From Siphonodentalium dalli (Eukaryota > Mollusca > Scaphopoda > Gadilida > Siphonodentaliidae), in the NCBI GenBank assembly GCA_032622095.1, contig CP136069.1, forward strand, positions 87,568,958-87,632,957: 64,000 nt of DNA, written 5' to 3'. The notes beneath the pieces were generated by a model. It was not told the DNA's origin. It saw nothing but the letters and a program-made list of their open reading frames with translations, and did no database searches. The translations under genes and the position numbers were made by a program. Below, in pieces: positions 45,980 to 56,731 of this stretch (the first letter of the stretch is position 1; each line of letters starts with the position of its first letter).

Positions 45980-46723
45980 TGGTATATCACATGAAAAAAA
46001 TTAGAGCTTTATGCCTTTTTAACAAATCAAAATCTTTAAAAGAAGCTGAAAAATGCATGTAAAATGCATGCATGCACGGCGTTGGCTGAGACGCTTCACA
46101 ACAGTTTACGACAGTATTGCGCGCTCTGCCTTGCGACGAAACATATAGTTCCCCAATTTACCTCTTTGTTTTTGTGCCTAATTTCGCCAGTGCAATGAAG
46201 TTGGACAACAATAAAATTTTAGTGAATAAAGCAACAATTTTTACAATGTCTGGTATTGGTGTCAAGCACGGCTTTTCTAAATAGTATTAATTTGCGCAGT
46301 AATTTACTTGGCGATGCCAAATATCCCGGGAAGCATGCAGCGATAATCACTACTAGTGAGAGATAAGAAAATATCTAATGGATTTTTCAATGATATTATA
46401 GGGGTTTCATGTGATATCAAATTATCCTATCCTATTCTATGTGTTTACTCACAAATTATCAAACACATTGTTGAGAATGAACAATTACATTTCATTCAGA
46501 TTAAAATAACCAAAAAGAAAACTTGAATAATATCAGCAATTTCAAATGGAACTATGTAATACAAGTTGAAAAGCATCCAGCTAGATCTATGAACAGGATG
46601 ATTTATTTGTTTTATTTTTAGTAGGTCATAAAAAACACCCAGCAGACCGTATTTGTATGAGGATGCAGGTGTTTGAGAAACAGATTTTTTTTATTTTGTT
46701 TGGCCTAATTAACACTATATTAC
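45980..46723. other. intron, nothing recognised
   Basis: AT-rich intron between MAM exons 2 and 3. Confidence 0.4.
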
Positions 46724-46879
46724 CTTTGGAAGATGGTAAGAACGCGGTTGTCCTGTAGAACCCTTCTGGTACCATATAGCTGAAGCTTAGACAGGAATTA
46801 GTGGCAACTTCTTCAAACGGTGATCGGACGTATGACACAGTATTACGGGTTCCGTCATGTATGGTCAAAAGCAATGACT
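46724..46879 (-). CDS. MAM domain exon 2 of 3 (exon 3 of the modular gene)
   Basis: The 156-nt exon has acceptor TTTGTCTTTCAG and donor AAAG/GTAATA, phase 1 at both ends. It encodes SLLLTIHDGTRNTVSYVRSP, then FEEVATNSCLSFSYMVPEG and FYRTTAFLPSSKG. The R-S-P turn followed by C-L-S-F-S-Y-M is the central MAM motif, and the single cysteine is the third of four expected in the domain. The reading frame continues exactly from the exon at 48518-48354 and into the exon at 44831-44622. Confidence 0.92.
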
Positions 46880-47277
46880 CTGAAAGACAAAGCATATTTA
46901 CTGAGCTTCAGTAGTGATGAACGAATATGGGAAAACCACCATCGGCCAAAATCACAAATGTACCACTTCGGCTGAATCTGAATTTACTTACAAGTCCTAT
47001 AACCCTTTCATGACTAAAGCTTTGACATAGTAGCAGGCCTTTGGATTGGTGATATCAGTCAATTCAACGGTTTATTTGCTGTTTGAGATATTCAGTGTAA
47101 TTTAGCTTATTCTATACCTATGACGGCATTGCCCCATATTTCTTTTAAAATTTAATGAACACCTGCTGCTAAACAATTAATTCAAGTAACTTTGACTACT
47201 GAGTGCAATAATTGTCATCACAGGAATATAATCATCTGAGCCGTCTAAAGTATTTAAATTAATCCTCTGTCAATGTA
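46880..47277. other. intron, nothing recognised
   Basis: AT-rich intron sequence. Confidence 0.4.
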
Positions 47278-47416
47278 CAGTAGTGCCCTAAATAATTGAC
47301 TCCTTAACCACAGCAGAATTATGATGAATGGCAACAAGCCATATTTCCGACTAAATCCTGAAAAGTTACCCATAATTCTGCTGTGGTTAAGGAGTCGATT
47401 ATTTAGGGCATTATTG
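47278..47416 (+). mobile_element. CAGTAATGCCC foldback MITE with TA flanks
   Basis: TA-CAGTAGTGCCCTAAATAAT on the left, ATTATTTAGGGCATTATTG-TA on the right. The loop is shortened to GAATGGCAACAAGCCATATT. Confidence 0.85.
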
Positions 47417-48353
47417 TAGCTACAGTCAGAACACAATGAAGGTGTCTAAAAGACTTCTCTTGTCCAGAATTTTCTTAAAGACTGAGACATAGACAAAACC
47501 AAAACCTGATCGCTGTAATAATCATAGTGCCTATCCATGTACTGACAATGACTACACCTGTTATTAAACCTATAATTTTAATTCTTGGGCAGTTTGCCTG
47601 CAAGTTTGGAGATAATGTTTTTGTATTATTTGTTAAAAATAGTAAAACTTAAATGTAAAATATATGTAGGTGATATTGTTTAAAAGTAAAAACTTTGATA
47701 TTTCAATGTGCCACATACCCTCCAGCCATCTTCTAGATAAATTGACTCAGATAAGGGGAAAATACACTTTGTTAATTTTGTCTTACACAAACTCAATCAA
47801 TAAGTCGCTTCAGATCTTCTTTTGGACAATTTTGCAGAAAAATATATTCAGATTATCACCATCCTAAAGCTGAAGTCCACACGAGACAGTGTACACCAGG
47901 TTCTTGTCATTTGATGACTAGTGGTTCATGTTATCTGGTTATAAACATCCGGAAACATGATCAAGCCAGATTAAAATGACCTTGAGGGCACCGAATCATG
48001 TCACCTGTTTACACATTCTGCCTCGAAATTTATTTGTTGTCGCCTTGCAAGACAATTATACTTTTGCGCCAACTGACATATCTACAAAAGTTAAGTTTAT
48101 CCAGAATATTCAATCTCCAATTTGTTCACAATAAAAATTTAGATAGATGAAATCGCTAAAAACCATCGAAGGACAGATTCTGTAAACTACTTGAATTTTT
48201 TTTTTTAAATATGCATATATCCATTACATCTACGATTTTCATTAGAAAAAATAAAAATCAAGAATTTTGTTTAATGGCCAAGCAGATCATTCTTCTGCAA
48301 AGTAAATATTTGTTGTACACATTTGAGCACAACTAATTCATAGCTGAACTTAC
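47417..48353. other. intron, nothing recognised
   Basis: AT-rich intron between MAM exons 1 and 2; no repeats recognised. Confidence 0.4.
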
Positions 48354-48518
48354 CAGTCACATTTAGCGTCATGTAATATGGTTTCTTTTCATAGAAATAT
48401 TTGTTGAACATGTAGTTCAGTCGATAGGTATCTGTTTGCGCTCCTCCCCAGTACCACATGGTGCCGTTACTGTATCCACACATGTAAGATTGCTCAAAGT
48501 CACATGCTATAGATGTAG
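48354..48518 (-). CDS. MAM domain exon 1 of 3 (exon 2 of the modular gene)
   Basis: The 165-nt exon has acceptor GGTATTTATTTTAG and donor ACTG/GTAAGT, phase 1 at both ends. After the split codon it encodes TSIACDFEQSYMCGYSNG, TMWYWGGAQTDTYRLNYMFN and KKPYYMTLNVT. C-D-F-E followed after five residues by C-G-Y and then an aromatic W-x-W is the classic MAM start, giving the first disulphide pair. The exon joins the LDLa exon upstream as ...DELTC-P-TSIACDFE, a spacing common in LDLa-MAM proteins such as the MALRD1 and enteropeptidase type. No gene symbol is assigned because the domain order differs and only part is visible. Confidence 0.93.
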
Positions 48519-48719
48519 CTAAAATAAATACCTTTCAGTTAGAACTTTTTATCAGAAAATATTTGGATAGTAGTTACTATTGATAGCAAGTAACACGATA
48601 AAATTTACTGGAGTTGAACATTTCGGTCTTCCAAGGATTTGGGGATGGGATTGCAGTTGAACACCTACCCAACAAAAACTAGGGTGGGCATACCCTAAGT
48701 ATACTTCACAGGACCATGA

Positions 48720-49480
48720 CCATTTTCGATTATGGATCCTTTTTTATTTTACATCTGTCCTTGTGTTGTATATCTCCACCCATTTCCATGGTTGAGACAT
48801 TCATATGGACACACAAAATAAAAGAAAGACAAATATTAAGCCTAGAATGAAGAATGGAAACAAAACAGATTAAAGCATCTTTGGAAGTCCTCATTATGGT
48901 GAACATTCATACCAAAATTCATTGAAAACTGATAACCCGTGAGTGAGATATTTGTACTAACAGACAAAAAATCAGCATTTCCAGATAAACAAAGGAAAAT
49001 AACTACAGAATGGAAAATGCAAACAACACCGGGTTTCACTGAAAGCCATGGTGACAGTGAACATACATGCCACATGCCAACCCATGGCTGAGATATATAC
49101 TCAGGTGGACGTGCAAAATATCAGTATTTCCAGAATCACAAAGATGAATAACTCTAGAATGGAGAATTTTTAATAACACCGTTTGACACTTCTTTGAAAT
49201 CCCTTATGATGATGAACAATCATACCAAATTTCATCAAGATCATATAACCCATGGCTGAGATACTGAAGCAGAGGGACAAAAAAATCCAACATTTCCAGA
49301 TAAAGATGAATAACTATAGAACAGAAAACCTGAACAAAACAATTGAATACTACTCTGAATGTCTTCATAGTGTTGGAACATCTATACCAAATTTCATTGA
49401 GATCCGACAACCTGTGGTTGAGATATCTGCGGATGGAGACTCAGAAGCAGTGTTCGCTCTGCTGTTAGCCATTTTAGCAA
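48720..49480 (+). mobile_element. diverged 175-bp tandem-core element fragment
   Basis: About four units with TTTCCAGATAAACAAAG, GATGAATAACTCTAGAATGG and CCATACCAAATTTCAT. Neither the microsatellite nor the terminal hairpins are recognisable. Confidence 0.6.
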
Positions 49481-50018
49481 ATTGCGAAACAATATACAAA
49501 AGTAGCTAAAATAAATATGCTGGTGGCTAAAGATATGGCCAGAGGCATTTTTCGTGTTGACCGCGGACTGCACGACAATTTATTGTAAACAAAGAAATTA
49601 ACCGGATTAGCACAAGATGGCTTAGGGGTCATCTCAAAACTACTATCGGGATCCCGATAGATTTCCCGATAGGATACCGATAGTTATCGGGAAATTATCG
49701 GGAAATGACGCAACGTTTATCGGGAAATTATCGGGAAATGACGCAACGTTTATCGGGAAATGACGAAACGTTTATCGGGAAATGTACATATAAGTCTATC
49801 GGGATTCTTTCGGAGTTTACATGTAGTTTCTTTTCGGAATAACGTCATCGGGGAAACTATCGGGAAACAACACCGCGTCGGAAATGTTCTGTATCATGAT
49901 TACTCCGACTTTTATCGGGATTTTATGTTTCATAGATCTATTAAGCTTTCTTATTGATTTAATAGCTTAATTTCTAAAATCATCGGTATAGACCTAATAG
50001 TTTTCTACAGTAGGCTAT

Positions 50019-50019
<1 letters not shown>

Positions 50020-50053
<34 letters not shown>
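50020..50053 (+). repeat. poly-G tract of 34
   Basis: Uninterrupted G run directly after CTATC inside the left part of the 8-kb element. Similar runs are at 54308-54342 and 54432-54456. The exact length may be affected by assembly. Confidence 0.85.
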
Positions 50054-50054
<1 letters not shown>

Positions 50055-50216
50055 CAAGTCGTAGAGCTATTGTACAGGGGTGATCAGGGGTGGCTACAAT
50101 ATAAATACCCCACACACACCGGGAAATCTGCAAAATCGGGACCATGCCCAAATATGTATACAGTCGTTCCACACATATAGAGATACCACGCCTAATCGGC
50201 GCTCCCATATAAAAAT

Positions 50217-50700
50217 GTACCATGGTAAACCTAGATATTACCAAGGTTTTACCAAGGTAAATCAATATATACCTCGGTAAACCAAGTATTACCTCGGTAA
50301 ACCAAGTATTACCTCGGTAAACCAATATATACCTAGGTGATACCATGGTAATATGTGATTTACCTTGGTAAGTTTACCAAGATATACCGAGGTAAACCAA
50401 TATATACCTAGGTAAGTCAAGATATACCTTGGTAAGTCAAAATATACCTTGGTAAGTCAAAATATACCTCGGTAAGTCAAAATATACCTTGGTATATCTC
50501 GGTATATCTGGACTTACCTCGGTATATATATTAACTTACATTGGTATACCTCGGTAAGTCCAAATATACCTTGGTATATCTCGGTATATCTGGACTTACC
50601 TCGGTATATATATTAACTTACATAGGTATACCTCGGTAAGTCAAAATATACCTTGGTATATCTCAATATTTCTGGACTTACCTCGGTATATATATTAACT
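50217..50700 (+). repeat. array of 20-bp units built on the palindrome TACCWWGGTA
   Basis: Units such as TACCTCGGTAAACCAAGTAT and TACCTTGGTAAGTCAAAATA repeat about every 20 bp. The core TACC-two bases-GGTA is self-complementary, so every unit can fold or bind symmetrically. A longer sub-block (GGTATATCTCGGTATATCTG, GACTTACCTCGGTATATATA) recurs three times at about 50480-50700. Confidence 0.85.
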
Positions 50701-51536
50701 TATATAGCTATATTTTACATTTGACTATATATGCTTCCACAGTATAATACCATATAACAAGGTACCGTAGGCCTACTCTATTATGAGTATTTAACACAGC
50801 ATACTACCATAGTAAACTTTCCAGGTACCGGTACTCCAGTTATCACGGTCAGACTGCTGCCACACTATTTTCCCCATATATAGTGTAGAATGCCATTGTG
50901 AAATTACCACCTATACTATGTTCTACCATGATAAAAGTAACGTCAATGTGGTCTCATGAAGTCATCTTAGTTACTGAGTTTTCACCAGAATTCTACCATG
51001 GTAATTTTCCACTTATTGTGGTCTACCATGGTAAAAGTTACTTTAATAATGTGTTTACTTTAATAATGTGTTTGTAAACAGGTAAATGTCCATGTATTGT
51101 GTGGTGAAGGTAAAATGTCTCCCTTTGTTTGTTTACCGTGGTAGGCCTAGCTATTACAGTTTCCCAATTAATAATTGTTAATATTACTCTAATTTAATCC
51201 AGAAAAAAGAGTACACGAGTTCAAAACATAAACGAAACGAACCGCGCATAAATTACTGTCCGAAATCGCCATTACGCAATCACGAAAATAAAAAAAAACT
51301 GATATTTCATGAATTATATAACTAGTTGGTTGGTTGATTATTTAATGTGTGTCATGTATACATTATATGATACTAATATGAACTGCTTTAAACATGTTCG
51401 TTTTTAATTGTCCGTTTCGCTAATTCTCAGTTATCGATCGACGACCTCCACTCTTCACTTCCGTCAGTTCCAATGTTTTTGGCGGTATAGATTTTCATTT
51501 TGTTTTCGAAGCTAGTAACGAATCATTCTCCTCGTT

Positions 51537-52070
51537 ATGTCGAAGGACAAACTTAAACATTATAAACGATAATTGGAGGACCCACTGAGTGAGAATATTC
51601 CAAAAAGCACAACTAGACGCTGGATGTGTGAGGCTGATCGTTTCGATTCGACTGCAAGTGGAACTTCAACTTGTGAACACACAGTGACAGTGAAACTGCC
51701 GGCCACAATTCTCAAAGTGAAAGTGTCTCAAATACAGTGTCAAATGACTCAGACTTAATTTTTTGCAACACCTAATGAAATGGAACAAGTTGAACATAAT
51801 GATAATGAACAAGTTCAACTAAACATGCTAAATGATCAACAAGAAACACAGGATTCAATGGTTCCGCGGCCGTCAGTTCCGCAGTCAGATATTGAATATG
51901 AGCTTCAAGTTGAAGAATATATCGACTCAGAGGAAGTATGTTTGGAGATTGGTGATAATGTGATATTTCAAGACTACGGATTTACTAACGATGGAAATGA
52001 TTCAGTCCAAATCGAACTTGAACAACTTCAAGCCAGTGACGATGAGCGGGGAATAATCGACATGAACTAG
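51537..52070 (+). pseudogene. broken ORF, possibly the N-terminal exon of a transposon protein
   Basis: From ATG at 51537 one frame runs 178 codons with two stops (TAA at 51570 and 51756). It reads MSKDKLKHYKR, stop, LEDPLSENIPKSTTRRWMCE, and later an acidic part (EVEEYIDSEE-like: LQVEEYIDSEEVCLEIGDNV, QIELEQLQASDDERG). Between about 51690 and 51770 the next frame (GHNSQSESVSNTVSNDSD) looks more protein-like, implying frameshifts. The basic start plus a long acidic segment recalls N-terminal exons of uncharacterised transposase-type proteins in invertebrates; this is a recollection, not a match. It lies wholly inside the 8-kb element. Confidence 0.5.
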
Positions 52071-52699
52071 AATTAGAATATTAAACAAAAATTTCTCAAT
52101 TATACTAATTTATATCATTGTGGTGAATGTCGGTTTTGGAGAACTTGGCTTATGTTAACTTTCATGTCTGTACGAACAGAGACCAACTGCGTCAATGTAA
52201 ACAGAACAGCTACAGTGTGTCAGTATGCCATAATTCGTGACCCAGTGTTGTGACTAGAGTGGACAAAGCGGACTGCTCACGGAGTTCTACTCAGCACGCA
52301 ATGTGTGTGAACTGTGACGTGGTCGGCTGACCAGGAGAACAATAACATTAGAACTCGGCTATCGATCACGGTCGGATGTGGAGTTGTGGACGTATTTCTA
52401 ACATCACAGTTCCATCATGGAGACACTAAAAGACATTGACGGTGATATTGTTACCATCTTATATACCTTCATACAATTAAACATCTCATTATTTTAAACA
52501 CATCGCTGTCACTTCGATACGTTTACCCCAAATGAATACCATTATAACTTTGGTCCATCGCAACTAGAAATCATTATAGGCAAAGTTCTAACATCATTGA
52601 TCAATTCCCCCAAAACTGGCGAGCAGTATTACATCACAGATGCTTAGTACCAGTACTAGATATTATAGATGTGTGTATATGGGTTCAATTAAATTAAAT

Positions 52700-53385
52700 G
52701 ATCGATGTACGTATCTACCAGGGTAGATTCCAATATTTATTTACCATTTTACCTATTAATTATCATGGTACTTTCAACTGACATACCGGTACCCTAGTAC
52801 TTATTCATTGGTAAATCGATACTGCGTCAAATTTCCTTGGTGGATTTTTACCATTCTAGATTCACATATACATGTAAACTCTGGTAATACATGTATACCT
52901 TGATATATTCAACTTTTTTACTAGGTACTCCAGAAAATACCACGGTTAAAGAACCTGGGTAAACTGTTGAAATACCTCAGTATTTTGCCACAGTGAATAT
53001 AGCGTGGTAAATTTTACTAAGGTGTTCTACCAAGGTCAAATACCTTGGTAGAACATCTTGGTAAAATTTATCATGCTAAATTCACCGTGGTAAAAATACA
53101 GTAGTATTCCAACAATTTACCGAGGTTCTTTTACCATGGTATTTTCACCATGGTAAAGTTTTACCGTGATTTTTTCACCTTGGTAAAATTTACCGACGTG
53201 ATCAATTGACCAGGGTAAAAAACCATGGTAAAATTTACCTCGGTAAATACCTTGGTAAATTTTTACCTTGGTAAAGCACTAAAATTTACCTTGGTAAAAT
53301 TTACCGACGTGATCAATTGACCGTGGTACAAATACCATGGTAAAATTTACCTTGGTAAATACCTTGGTACATTTTTATATGGGCT
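52700..53385 (+). repeat. second array of TACCWWGGTA palindromes, more degenerate
   Basis: Frequent ACCATGGTA, ACCTTGGTAAAATTTACC and CCTCGGTAAATACCTTGGTA. The block TTTACCGACGTGATCAATTGAC occurs twice (near 53190 and 53300). Irregular spacing distinguishes it from the first array. Confidence 0.75.
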
Positions 53386-54306
53386 GCTCCCCTACTATAG
53401 TTTTGGAGATTTATAAAGTCCAAGCGGTGAATAGTCAATGCAAGAGATTTGTATTTATTTGCGACCACATAATTCACAATTAATCGTGTGATTTGGAAAT
53501 AAATTGGCAGATCTCTGGGCAGTATTCATATGAGATGACGTAAATTCTATATTTAGCGCTATTCCAGGAATTGGGGTCACACCCAAATATGTATAGTAGG
53601 CCTTAATGCAAGCGGCTACTTTCACATTCTAAAAATAGAACAGATCCATCAATTGATTAAATTCTAAGATTTATTTCGGCGTTGCGGCTACTATCTTCAA
53701 AGCTTAATTGTGTTTGTAATATGTTTAAATACATCCGACTTTTAAATATGGAGGAAATAAAGAAATAGATATATTATGGCAAATGTAAAAGATTTGTATT
53801 TAATCGCGAATCGCCGACGACACAATTAATGCATGCACAATCGAGTGGTCTTAACACGAGATGTCGTATGTTCTATTTTTAGCCCGATTCCCGGAATTGG
53901 GGTCATCAATATTTACGTTTCTGGGAACAACACACGTGGCATTGCAGAGTAATACGTCTCGAAGATTTCACACAGTGAACGGATTTATAAAACAATTTCA
54001 AACATGGGACAACTCAAGCTTAAAAAAAATATCGGGCCTGTGTACACGTAGGCCTATATTCCGAATATACATAGCCTAGGCGAAATTTATATTGGAATAT
54101 GTGCGATGTCCATGCAGCATTTGATGTGCTTTATAACGCAATCATGGCAATTGCATTTTTGTTTACCGGCACATGCATGGAAACAACAAATCTCGCCAGT
54201 AGACAGCCGTAGAAAGAAAAAAATATATCCACAGTGGGTTTAATTAACTTTAGCCTAAGCAGGAAATTTTGCTGTTATGCCTACATTCTGCATGGTCATG
54301 CAGTTT

Positions 54307-54307
<1 letters not shown>

Positions 54308-54342
<35 letters not shown>
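54308..54342 (+). repeat. poly-G tract of 35
   Basis: Uninterrupted G run after CAGTTTC in the middle of the 8-kb element. Confidence 0.85.
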
Positions 54343-54345
<3 letters not shown>

Positions 54346-54431
54346 TATCGATCATGCACGCCATGAATATCTACTCGGTTCTCTACCCTTTAGTCAAGAG
54401 TAGGCTATAGAAATTCGAAACATGACATATT

Positions 54432-54456
54432 GGGGGGGGGGGGGGGGGGGGGGGGG
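54432..54456 (+). repeat. poly-G tract of 25
   Basis: Third long G run of the same element, 90 bp after the second. Confidence 0.85.
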
Positions 54457-55784
54457 TGTCCTGATGTACATGTAAAGTTTTAGCAACATTTAGCAGTAAT
54501 ATTCCATACTTTTTCATGAATCGTAATATGGTAAATAAAGAGCGTGTGAAAATATGAATGGAAAATTCGATGCAAATCTGCAGTGCAAAGGTTATAAATA
54601 CGCGAAGTAATCATAACATTTAACTGGCAATTAAATGTGTGCATGGGCTGCTTTTCATATTCTACATTAATTTCGTTTTCTGTAATTAGGCCTACTACTA
54701 ATTATAATGCTGCATTGATTATTTCGATAAGTTGAACATAGCCTAATTATGTTGACAGTGTCGACTTTCAAGATTGCATCATCAAGGTCAAGGTAACACG
54801 ATGCGATTTATTTGTAGTAGGCCTGCTCCTATATTTCGTCATTTTTTTCTTTCAAAAAGATGTCTTGCTAACTTTTATTTAGTTTACTTTCGATATTAAC
54901 CCTTTACCCAACAGTAATATTACCTCCAGCCAACAGAACTTTGAGGTGACGTCAAAGTTTTTGGGGAAAAACATGTATTATTACGAAATGTTATGTGGCT
55001 CCTGATTTATGAAATTATGTTCATCTGTATGGATGGGGACTGGGAGTAAAAAAAAATTGAGAGTTGTGAATCCCCCTCCCCAAGCATGATAGTATGGTGA
55101 ATATTTAGTAGGTTTTATATTTATATTTTATAACAATAAATGTAATAAACAAACGAAAGGTAAGTTTTGTTTTATCAACAGATCAATGTGACTTTCAGTT
55201 TCAATTTCTCTGTCGGAAAACCATATCACGAAATTGGGTGATTTATTAATGTTTTAAGCCATGGCTACGTGGTGAAATGAAACATAAAATAAATCATCAA
55301 GTGGCCTATCAACTCTTGGATAGTTACGTGTAAATTCAGTTACAATTGACTGCATTATTAGTCCAAACTAGTCAACATTGTGCCATCGATTACATCCCAC
55401 GTGTTTTTTTTGTTTACTTCAATTTACAACGCACCGGTTTTTGACCTTGACATTGCAGTCAATACATTCGCACCGCACATATCTTGTGCAATTAATAAAT
55501 TAAACAATTCTTTCGTGCCTACATTGTATCTTACGATCGAGAAAGTGCTTTCTCTTAGTGAAATTTTTAGCAATCATATTCAATATAAAATGACAAGACA
55601 GTTCCGATAAGTAATTCGTGGTAATGCAGCACTAATCGGAATTGATTTGCGCACTTTCAATTTAAAAATAGCCGCGTTTGTCTCGTGAACTCTTGTGTTC
55701 AAATAAAAGTAACTAATGTTATACAATGTTATTTCTTTGATTTTTCACATCATGATATGGCCAATTTACTTGAGTATTTGGCAG

Positions 55785-56731
55785 TGTTAATGCGCGGAAA
55801 ATAATAATTTTATTAATCAAACAAGAGAACAAAACGGGCCGATCGATGCACATTTGTGCTTTTCAGTATTTTATTATTGTTGCGCTGACGTCGGCAAGGT
55901 TCCGATGTGTTTTCATCGTCATCAGCTGATCAATAAGTTCAATGGAAACACTCGATAAATGGTCAATTGATACTAACATTAAATCTAAGATATATTATGT
56001 TTGAATTTGCAATGAATGTCATTTATTTATTACCGAATGGCTATTATAGTTGTAGGCATGATAGATGACAGTCCCCATTGTGCGCCCCACATTCCAACAC
56101 CACGTTTTCGCAGGTAAAAATTTCTGCGCTCGTTATCAGTGGGCGTTTCTTGATCTTTTTTGGCGGGAGTGTTTTTTAAATAAACCATTTGGATTGAATC
56201 GTGTGTCCATTCCTTTGTATTTTTAGATTACATTGTGGAGAATATACTCAAGATTATGTAATTGTCAATGCGCGCAGAATAATAATCTTATTAATCAAAC
56301 GAGAGAACAAAACGGCCGATGCACATTCAATTTGTGCTACAGTATTTTATCATTGCTGCTATGACGTCGACAAGGTTCCTAGATTTTTTCATCGTCATCA
56401 GCTGATCAATAAGTTCAATGACAACATTCGATAAATGGTCAATTGATACTAATACTAAATCTAAGATATATTCTGTTTGAATTTGCAATGAATGTCATTT
56501 ATGAATTACCGAATGGGTAATAGATATAGCCATGATAAAATGAGTCCCCATTGTGCGCCCCAATTTCCAACAACACGTGTTTACTGTAGGTACATATTTT
56601 TTGCGCACGTCATCAGTGGGGGTTTCTTAGCGGGAGTGTTTTTTAAATAAACAATTTTGATTGAATCATGGGTCCATTCCTTTGTATTTTTCGATTATAG
56701 TGTGGAGAATATACTCAAGATTATGTATTTG
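55785..56731 (+). repeat. tandem duplication, two copies of about 470-480 bp
   Basis: Copy 1 (about 55785-56262) and copy 2 (about 56263-56731) share TTATTAATCAAAC-AGAGAACAAAACG, CATCGTCATCAGCTGATCAA, TAAGTTCAATG, GATAAATGGTCAATTGATAC, TTGAATTTGCAATGAATGTC, CCCCATTGTGCGCCCCA and GCGGGAGTGTTTTTTAAATA. A third start (CCAATGCGC) begins at 56731 and stops. Identity is visibly below 95 percent, so it is not a recent event. Confidence 0.85.
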
